Shown in pieces: positions 59,701-64,000 of a stretch of 64,000 nt of DNA. The DNA comes from Streptomyces sp. NBC_00704. GTDB lineage: Bacteria; Actinomycetota; Actinomycetes; Streptomycetales; Streptomycetaceae. The notes under the pieces are model-generated. The model saw only the letters and a program-made list of their open reading frames with translations. It did no database searches and was not told the origin of the DNA. Positions within the stretch are counted from its first letter, which is position 1. Each line of letters opens with the position of its first letter. The position numbers were made by a program, and so were the translations under genes. The DNA lies in the NCBI RefSeq assembly GCF_036226605.1, contig NZ_CP109000.1, positions 5,762,501-5,826,500 on the forward strand, read 5' to 3'.

Positions 59701-60567
59701 CTTGCCGGTGACGGAGTTGCCCACCGGCAGGGCCGCGGCGAGCACGGCGCGCTGGACCGAGGCGTACTCCTGGGAGGCGGAGAAGGCGGCCAGGGCACGC
59801 GTGCGCTGGATCATCTCCGGGTTGCTCGTGGCCTGCGCCATGTCCTGCGACAGGTCGAGGAGGCCGGTGATCAGCCGGTGGTAGGCCTCGACGGTCTGGG
59901 TCGAGTTGCCCCGCTCGGCATAGGCCGTGTTGCGGATCTTGTTGAGGCTGCCGAGGTCGCTCAGGAGGCCGACGAGGCTGTCGCGGACACCCTCGAGGTT
60001 GCCGTCCGCGGTGGCGGCGTCGATCTCCTCGGAGGCGTCCTGGAACGCGGTGAGGGCCTTGTCGGTCTTGTCCCGGTAGCCCGTGACGCCGAAGTCGTTC
60101 GCCTTGCCGCCGTGCGACAGCGGGCCGGCCGAGTTGTCGCGCTCGTCCTGGAGCCGGTCGGCCAGCGTGGTGGCCTGCTTGGTCATGTCCGTCAGCAGCT
60201 TCATGTTGTCGAGCTGCTGGATGTCGTCCATGGACTGGTTGATGCGCAGCGCGCCCAGCGAGGTGGCCGCGACCACCGGCAGGGTCAGCAGCGCCACCAG
60301 GCGGGTGGAGATGCGCCAGTTGCGCAGCGCCACGCGCGAGCCGGGACCGGGGGGACCGGCCGGCGGCTTCACCGTCGGAGTGGGCGTGGGAGAACTCGAC
60401 GACGCGGACGCGCCGGGGCGCCCGGAGCGCTCACCGCCGTCGCCGGACGGAGCATGGCCCGGGTTCTGGGCGTGCTGGGGCGAGGAGCCGACTGCCATCG
60501 GGCCAGTCCCGCCGTGCGGCTCCGGCTCGGCCGAAGCGCTGCCATCCCTCTTGAAACGTCCCTGCAC
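56791..60567 (-). CDS. cvnA1: conservon sensor histidine-kinase-like protein CvnA1
   Basis: 1258-aa membrane sensor with the same plan as CvnA2: cytoplasmic Pro/Ser-rich start, TM1 at about 89-107, NIT-type sensor domain to ~398, TM2 at 399-422, HAMP, DHp-like FKLDHLATRM (His545), HATPase with ELLENATSF, DTGIGL and MGLFVVGRL. The tail of over 500 residues is Gly/Pro/Gln-rich and ends in the same conserved block (TSGLPRRVPRANL, SRAPDDVRGRLTNLRRG). The GTG at 60567 has AGAGG upstream. First gene of cvn1. Whether it phosphorylates anything is not known. Confidence 0.93.
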   Translation of the reverse strand: MQGRFKRDGSASAEPEPHGGTGPMAVGSSPQHAQNPGHAPSGDGGERSGRPGASASSSSPTPTPTVKPPAGPPGPGSRVALRNWRISTRLVALLTLPVVAATSLGALRINQSMDDIQQLDNMKLLTDMTKQATTLADRLQDERDNSAGPLSHGGKANDFGVTGYRDKTDKALTAFQDASEEIDAATADGNLEGVRDSLVGLLSDLGSLNKIRNTAYAERGNSTQTVEAYHRLITGLLDLSQDMAQATSNPEMIQRTRALAAFSASQEYASVQRAVLAAALPVGNSVTGKMSENDRQYGNAAVDNEDREESTFRSIYGNDAADELLQPIDKGNPVIEEADTYARRALNSSTGLQSLDKRSYRDWIDDSSTKIKQMNNIEHTLLEDMEQKARELRSESEREAIISGALILLVLGVSLVGAFVVARSMIRSLRRLQETATKVAQDRLPELVKQLSESDPQDVDTSVESVGVHSRDEIGQVAAAFDDVHREAVRLAAEQALLRGNVNAMFTNLSRRSQGLIQRQLSLISELESREADPDQLSSLFKLDHLATRMRRNGENLLVLAGEEPGRRWTRPVPLVDVLRAAASEVEQYERIELSSVPTTEVAGRVVNDLVHLLAELLENATSFSSPQTKVKVTGHALPDGRVLIEIHDTGIGLSPEDLAAINERLASPPTVDVSVSRRMGLFVVGRLSQRHGIRIQLRPSDSGGTTALVMLPVDVAQGGKKPQPKPGQGGSAGGPAAAQAAAGVAAARRQNGSQGGALGAGAPNGGGALGAGSGGGGRLAGGQGPRAALPGRDSGGRPGGQPPRGPQQPPLSPQQGRPAPAGAGFGGQAPGAPQGMQAAGTGTQGTDMFGGGRPPQQRGAKNEQGGRGRQPQLPPRGGPRAELPGGNPQPRVTSWGDENAQPPVPRTPLDAPRGHEEPDVAQTSRMPRIDDRQGPGATAEIPAVPRMDERQGPAGPADFGRPVANGLQSTGQFPAVSAPQGGYDGRQDTGQFQRPGLNGVNGASGANGQQDGGRFERPGTSGRPDDNGFTRSDVFGAPGGQNAPANPGQYAPQAYDNGSTGQYAAPGYDGSGTGQHALPDRQDPSAAGRFAAPQQDGYGTPDRPEALPPAGPGDGRTPLYDTLETNWFHGQQAGGTAPEPQQSQPQQPAPAAPQRPAATASWRTSPNDELVRQAERVRQPAAGGVTTSGLPRRVPRANLVPGTAQQQQHQSGPQVSRAPDDVRGRLTNLRRGIAQGRQAGNGPQTGSFPSPTHQQER

Positions 60568-61186
60568 TAGCGTCGCAACCTCTGGACCAGGCGCCCTCCC
60601 GCGTGAACGGAAGGACGGTGTCGGCGTGTGGAGGGGCGTCCTGAATTACGCCCCCCGAATGGTCGTGAGTACCGGCGCCGGCTCCCCCTAACCTCGCCGC
60701 CACCGGGCGCTCTGACGCGCCCTCTGTGCGCCGGCTCGATCCCGCGGCGGTCCGAGGAATTCCAGCACAGTGCAGGATCTCCAACAAGGCCCGTTGGCCA
60801 GGCTGTGACATCCGTGACACGAAGTGAGGGTGGCGTCACGGGATGTAGAGGCCGATCCCACATAAGGCGGACATAAATGGGCGAAGCCGCAGGGTGCTGG
60901 CGGTGTCCCAGTCGCGATGATCAGGAGCGGAATGAGGGCTTCAGATGCCCAATGTCCGTTTTTCTGCGTTCCCTTGGGGGTCTGAATTGACCGGTTTGCC
61001 CCTGGATTCGTGAGGAAACTCACACGCCGATCATGTGACCTTCACGGGTTCACCGGCATTCGCGTGTTTAGCCTGGCGTTTTACAGGGATGGCAAATCCG
61101 ACAAGACGCGCCTGCGCGGAGGCCCTCGAAGGCCTCTCCGGCGCCCGGAAACGACAGGGTCCAGTAGAACAGTGAAGACGACGACG
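60568..61186. promoter_or_regulatory. 619-bp divergent intergenic region upstream of cvn1
   Basis: No convincing gene. The part near 60870-61100 is clearly richer in A/T than the surroundings and includes TTGACC (60989-60994) and TTTAGCCT (61068-61075) as promoter-like elements. It should contain the promoters of cvnA1 (minus) and of the 57-aa gene (plus). The first ~250 bp (60568-60820) is GC-rich with nothing recognisable. Confidence 0.4.
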
Positions 61187-61360
61187 ATGTTCCACAAGAT
61201 CGCCAACCCGCGGCGCACCACGCTGGCCCACCTCGCGGGCGCCGACGAACTGCAGCTCCCCGAGCAGCCGGAGCACGCCGTCGACCTCCCGGCCCAGACC
61301 GCCAACCCCCGCCGCACCGTCCTCATGGAGATCCCGGTCGCGGCCTCCGTCGCGCAGTAG
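61187..61360 (+). CDS. 57-aa small protein with duplicated ANPRRT motif, hypothetical
   Basis: Reads MFHKIANPRRTTLAHLAG, an acidic/Pro/Gln middle, then QTANPRRTVLMEIPVAA. The 7-residue element ANPRRTxL is present twice, at residues 6-13 and 40-47. An in-frame GTG at 61172 would add MKTTT. No domain recognised and no convincing ribosome-binding site. Codon use is typical of the genome, which supports a real gene; synteny is with an unnamed small gene before gltX in S. coelicolor. Confidence 0.6.
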   Translation: MFHKIANPRRTTLAHLAGADELQLPEQPEHAVDLPAQTANPRRTVLMEIPVAASVAQ

Positions 61361-61459
61361 ACCCACCCGTCGCTCCACACGCTCGTCGTCGTTCGCCGAT
61401 CTTCGTGGAGGAGTACGGGCGGCGGCCGCCGAATGCTCAAGGCGACCGTCCCCGATGTC

Positions 61460-61487
61460 AAGGGCGTCCCCGGCCGGGGACGCCCTT
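61460..61487. terminator. 28-bp perfect palindrome before the FAH-family gene
   Basis: AAGGGCGTCCCCGG (61460-61473) is followed directly by its reverse complement (61474-61487). It ends the small-gene transcript; a TAGCCT -10-like box (61494-61499) follows at once for the next gene. Confidence 0.85.
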
Positions 61488-61544
61488 CCGCGTTAGCCTG
61501 GAGCGTCACACTCCAGCCAGCTCAGTCAAGGGGCCAACCAACCC

Positions 61545-62330
61545 GTGCGCATCGCCAGGTTCTCCATCGACGGGAACGTCGCCTTCGGCGCGGTCGAGGG
61601 CGACAAGCCGGACGAGCTCGTCCTCGACATCATCAAGGGCATCCCGTTCACGGACTTCGAGCTCTCCGGCACCAAGGTGCCGCTGAGCAAGGTCCGGCTG
61701 CTCCCGCCCGTGCTGCCCAACAAGGTCGTCGCCTTCGGCCGCAACTACGCCGAACACGCGCGCGAGCTGGGCAACGAGGTCCCGGACGCGCCGTTCGCCT
61801 TCTTCAAGCCGTCCACCTCCGTGATCGGCGACGGCGACGCCATCCAGTACCCGTCCTTCTCCGCGGAGGTCCACCACGAGGCCGAGCTGGCCGTCGTCAT
61901 CGGCCGGCTGTGCCGCGAGGTGCCCCGCGAACGCGTCAAGGACGTGATCTTCGGCTACACCTGCGCCAACGACGTCACCGCCCGCGACGTGCAGAAGCGC
62001 GAGAAGCAGTGGGCCCGCGCGAAGGGCTTCGACACCTCTTGCCCCCTCGGCCCCTGGGTGGAGACCGGCCTGGACCTGAAGACCGCGGGCGACCTCACCG
62101 TCCAGCTCACGGTCAACGGCGCCCAGCGGCAGCTCGGCCGCACCAGCGAGATGATCCACTCCATCGAGGATCTGATCGTCAACATCACCGAGGCCATGAC
62201 GCTGCTCCCCGGCGACGTGATCCTCACGGGCACCCCGGCAGGGGTCGGCCCCCTGGCTGTCGGCGACGAGGTCGCCGTCACCATCGAAGGCATCGGCACT
62301 CTCACCAACAAGGTTGTCAAGCGTGGCTAG
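61545..62330 (+). CDS. fumarylacetoacetate hydrolase family protein
   Basis: 261-aa FAH-superfamily enzyme; members are hydrolases, decarboxylases or isomerases acting on beta-diketo or 2-oxo acids with Mg. Metal-binding residues: Glu-x-Glu in VHHEAELAVVIG and Asp in GYTCANDVTARD. Also KVVAFGRNYAEHA near residue 60, TSEMIHSIEDLI and LTGTPAGVGPL near the C terminus. The N-terminal ~55-residue extra domain is common in this group. The GTG at 61545 is preceded by AAGGGG. Its last 8 bp overlap gltX, so both are cotranscribed. Confidence 0.9.
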   Translation: MRIARFSIDGNVAFGAVEGDKPDELVLDIIKGIPFTDFELSGTKVPLSKVRLLPPVLPNKVVAFGRNYAEHARELGNEVPDAPFAFFKPSTSVIGDGDAIQYPSFSAEVHHEAELAVVIGRLCREVPRERVKDVIFGYTCANDVTARDVQKREKQWARAKGFDTSCPLGPWVETGLDLKTAGDLTVQLTVNGAQRQLGRTSEMIHSIEDLIVNITEAMTLLPGDVILTGTPAGVGPLAVGDEVAVTIEGIGTLTNKVVKRG

Positions 62331-63807
62331 CGCATCAGGCTCCCCCGTACGCGTCCGTTTCTGCCCCTCGCCCACCGGCAACCCCCACGTGGGCCTGGTC
62401 CGCACCGCCCTGTTCAACTGGGCGTTCGCCAAGCACCACCGGGGCACGCTGGTCTTCCGCATCGAGGACACCGACGCGGCCCGCGACTCCGAGGAGTCCT
62501 ACGCCCAGCTGCTGGACTCGATGCGCTGGCTGGGCTTCGACTGGGACGAGGGCCCCGAGGTCGGCGGCCCGCACGCGCCGTACCGCCAGTCGCAGCGCAT
62601 GGACCTCTACAGGGACGTCGCCGACAAGCTCCTGCAAGCCGGGCACGCGTACCGCTGCTACTGCTCGCAGGAGGAACTGGACACCCGCCGCGAGGCCGCC
62701 CGCGCCGCCGGCAAGCCGTCCGGCTACGACGGCCACTGCCGCGACCTGAGCGCCGGGCAGGTCGAGGAGTACACGGCCCAGGGCCGCACGCCCATCGTCC
62801 GCTTCCGGATGCCCGACGAGACGATCACCTTCACCGACCTGGTGCGCGGCGAGCTGACGTTCACCCCGGAGAACGTCCCCGACTACGGCATCGTCCGCGC
62901 GAACGGCGCCCCGCTGTACACGCTGGTCAACCCGGTGGACGACGCGCTGATGGAGATCACGCACGTGCTGCGCGGCGAGGACCTGCTGTCCTCCACGCCC
63001 CGCCAGGTCGCCCTCTACAAGGCGCTGATCGAGCTGGGCATCGCGAAGTCCGTGCCCGCCTTCGGTCACCTGCCGTACGTGATGGGCGAGGGCAACAAGA
63101 AGCTCTCCAAGCGCGACCCGGAGTCGTCCCTCAACCTCTACCGCGAGCGCGGCTTCCTCCCCGAGGGCCTGCTCAACTACCTCTCGCTCCTCGGCTGGTC
63201 GCTCTCGGCCGACCAGGACATCTTCACGATGGACGAGATGACGGCGGCCTTCGACATCGCCGACGTCAACCCCAACCCGGCGCGTTTCGACCTGAAGAAG
63301 GCCGAGGCGATCAACGCCGACCACATCCGCCTGCTGGACGTGAAGGACTTCACCGAGCGCTGCGCCCCCTGGCTGAAGGCCCCCGCCGCCCCCTGGGCGC
63401 CGGAGGACTTCGACGAGGCGAAGTGGCAGGCGATCGCCCCGCACGCCCAGACCCGCCTGAAGGTCCTCTCCGAGATCACCGACAACGTCGACTTCCTCTT
63501 CCTGCCGGAACCCGTCGTCGACGAGGCGTCCTGGACGAAGGCGATGAAGGAGGGCAGCGACGCCCTGCTGACCACGGCGCGCGAGAAGCTCGACGCGGCG
63601 GACTGGTCCTCGGCCGAGTCCCTGAAGGAGGCCGTCCTGGCCGCCGGCGAGGCCCACGGCCTCAAGCTCGGCAAGGCCCAGGCCCCCGTCCGCGTCGCCG
63701 TCACCGGCCGCACCGTAGGCCTGCCCCTCTTCGAGTCCCTGGAGATCCTGGGCAGGGACAGGACGCTGGCCCGCATCGACGCCGCCCTGGCGAAGCTCGC
63801 CGCGTAG
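62323..63807 (+). CDS. gltX: glutamyl-tRNA synthetase
   Basis: 494-aa class I synthetase that charges tRNA(Glu) and, where GlnRS is absent, also tRNA(Gln). The HIGH-type motif is in PSPTGNPHVGLVRTALFNW, and the KMSKS-type motif is KKLSKRD near residue 262. The anticodon-binding C-terminal domain ends GRDRTLARIDAALAKLAA. GTG 62323 is preferred over TTG 62314 because AAGG lies 10 nt upstream. With gatCAB at 1957-5527 it forms the indirect Gln-tRNA pathway, so it is presumably the non-discriminating type. Confidence 0.96.
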   Translation: MASASGSPVRVRFCPSPTGNPHVGLVRTALFNWAFAKHHRGTLVFRIEDTDAARDSEESYAQLLDSMRWLGFDWDEGPEVGGPHAPYRQSQRMDLYRDVADKLLQAGHAYRCYCSQEELDTRREAARAAGKPSGYDGHCRDLSAGQVEEYTAQGRTPIVRFRMPDETITFTDLVRGELTFTPENVPDYGIVRANGAPLYTLVNPVDDALMEITHVLRGEDLLSSTPRQVALYKALIELGIAKSVPAFGHLPYVMGEGNKKLSKRDPESSLNLYRERGFLPEGLLNYLSLLGWSLSADQDIFTMDEMTAAFDIADVNPNPARFDLKKAEAINADHIRLLDVKDFTERCAPWLKAPAAPWAPEDFDEAKWQAIAPHAQTRLKVLSEITDNVDFLFLPEPVVDEASWTKAMKEGSDALLTTAREKLDAADWSSAESLKEAVLAAGEAHGLKLGKAQAPVRVAVTGRTVGLPLFESLEILGRDRTLARIDAALAKLAA

Positions 63808-63820
63808 CGGCGGAACCCAT

Positions 63821-63862
63821 GTGAGGGGCGGCTCCCGGACACCACCGGGGGCCGCCCCTCAC
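63821..63862. terminator. gltX terminator
   Basis: Outer perfect 12-bp stem GTGAGGGGCGGC (63821-63832) with 63851-63862, and an inner 5-bp stem (CCCGG 63834-63838 with 63845-63849). It also faces the end of the minus-strand gene at the window edge. Confidence 0.85.
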
Positions 63863-63871
63863 GCGTTCGCC

Positions 63872-64000
63872 TCAGACGGCGTCGTTCTCGTCGATCAGGT
63901 AGGCGAACCCGTCAAAGATCTCCCGTGCGACGACGATCACGACGGCCCCCGGACCCTGTACTCGATCCTGACTCCGGGGGCCGCGCAAGCCCTGCGGAAG
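63872..64000 (-). CDS. 3' end of a minus-strand gene (partial)
   Basis: On the minus strand an open frame enters from the window edge and ends at TGA 63872-63874, reading ...AVVIVVAREIFDGFAYLIDENDAV. The distal part looks like real protein, but the codons nearest the edge (64000-63945) read better in another frame (RIEYRVRG), so a frameshift, a different gene end or chance cannot be excluded. No family assigned. Confidence 0.3.
   Translation of the reverse strand, partial: LPQGLRGPRSQDRVQGPGAVVIVVAREIFDGFAYLIDENDAV

Noticed and set aside
62314..62322. TTG start for gltX
   Set aside because: The AAGG sequence would lie directly against it; GTG 62323 has proper spacing.

Overview
The window is a chromosomal segment of a Streptomyces (high-GC actinomycete). 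The third-position G/C codon bias, GTG starts, TANNNT -10 boxes just upstream of starts, the duplicated conservon (cvnABCD) gene sets and the gene order all point there. From memory, the order from an rmdB-like gene through gatCAB, cdgE, ilvBNC, serA, putA-pruA, leuB, ilvE, cimA, accBE and cvn1/cvn2 to gltX matches the S. coelicolor SCO5495-SCO5547 region. No prophage, transposase, rRNA, tRNA or CRISPR was seen; this looks like core-arm chromosome, not an acquired island.

Layout. 1-5.6 kb: the 3' part of a GGDEF/EAL c-di-GMP enzyme, then gatC-gatA-(small membrane gene)-gatB, the amidotransferase that makes Gln-tRNA from Glu-tRNA(Gln). Its partner gltX lies at the far end (62.3-63.8 kb). 5.6-17 kb: accessory single genes (MMPL transporter, GNAT acetyltransferase, membrane protein, large LuxR-type ATPase regulator, lipoprotein sugar dehydrogenase, aldo/keto reductase, 2-hydroxyacid dehydrogenase). 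17-20.4 kb: a CdgE-like PAS-GGDEF-EAL protein preceded by a coupled small ORF. 20.4-26 kb: ilvB (with leader-peptide attenuator), ilvN, ilvC, then serA, followed by a 41-bp tandem repeat. 26.3-32.6 kb: MFS exporter with divergent TetR regulator, PucR-type regulator divergent from putA-pruA (proline to glutamate). 33-35.6 kb: leuB and ilvE. 35.7-39.9 kb: a compact operon of fused ureAB, ureC, an agmatine-deiminase-family gene and a TetR regulator. 40-41.8 kb: citramalate synthase behind an Ile-codon attenuator. 41.8-47.4 kb: secreted Gly-rich membrane protein, trypsin, YCII/DGPF protein plus ECF42-type sigma factor, amidase-like protein, YceI protein. 47.8-49.6 kb: acyl-CoA carboxylase accB-accE. 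49.9-60.6 kb: two complete conservons on the minus strand. 61-64 kb: a small repeat-containing protein, a fumarylacetoacetase-family protein, gltX and the edge of one more gene.

The central theme is amino-acid supply. Branched-chain biosynthesis (ilvBNC, leuB, ilvE, cimA), serine (serA), proline breakdown and Gln-tRNA formation sit together with signalling genes (two c-di-GMP proteins, two conservons, an ECF sigma factor, a LuxR ATPase and two TetR proteins). Two separate transcription attenuators (ilvB and cimA) have the leader peptide, pause hairpin and terminator readable in the DNA.

The most unusual locus is the ureAB-ureC-agmatine deiminase-tetR operon. Its UreC keeps the metal ligands and catalytic His but has lost the active-site flap Cys and a conserved loop, no urease accessory genes are present, and a cluster of CGTTCT/AGAACG half-sites lies just upstream. 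I regard it as a candidate uncharacterised nitrogen-release pathway, by inference only.
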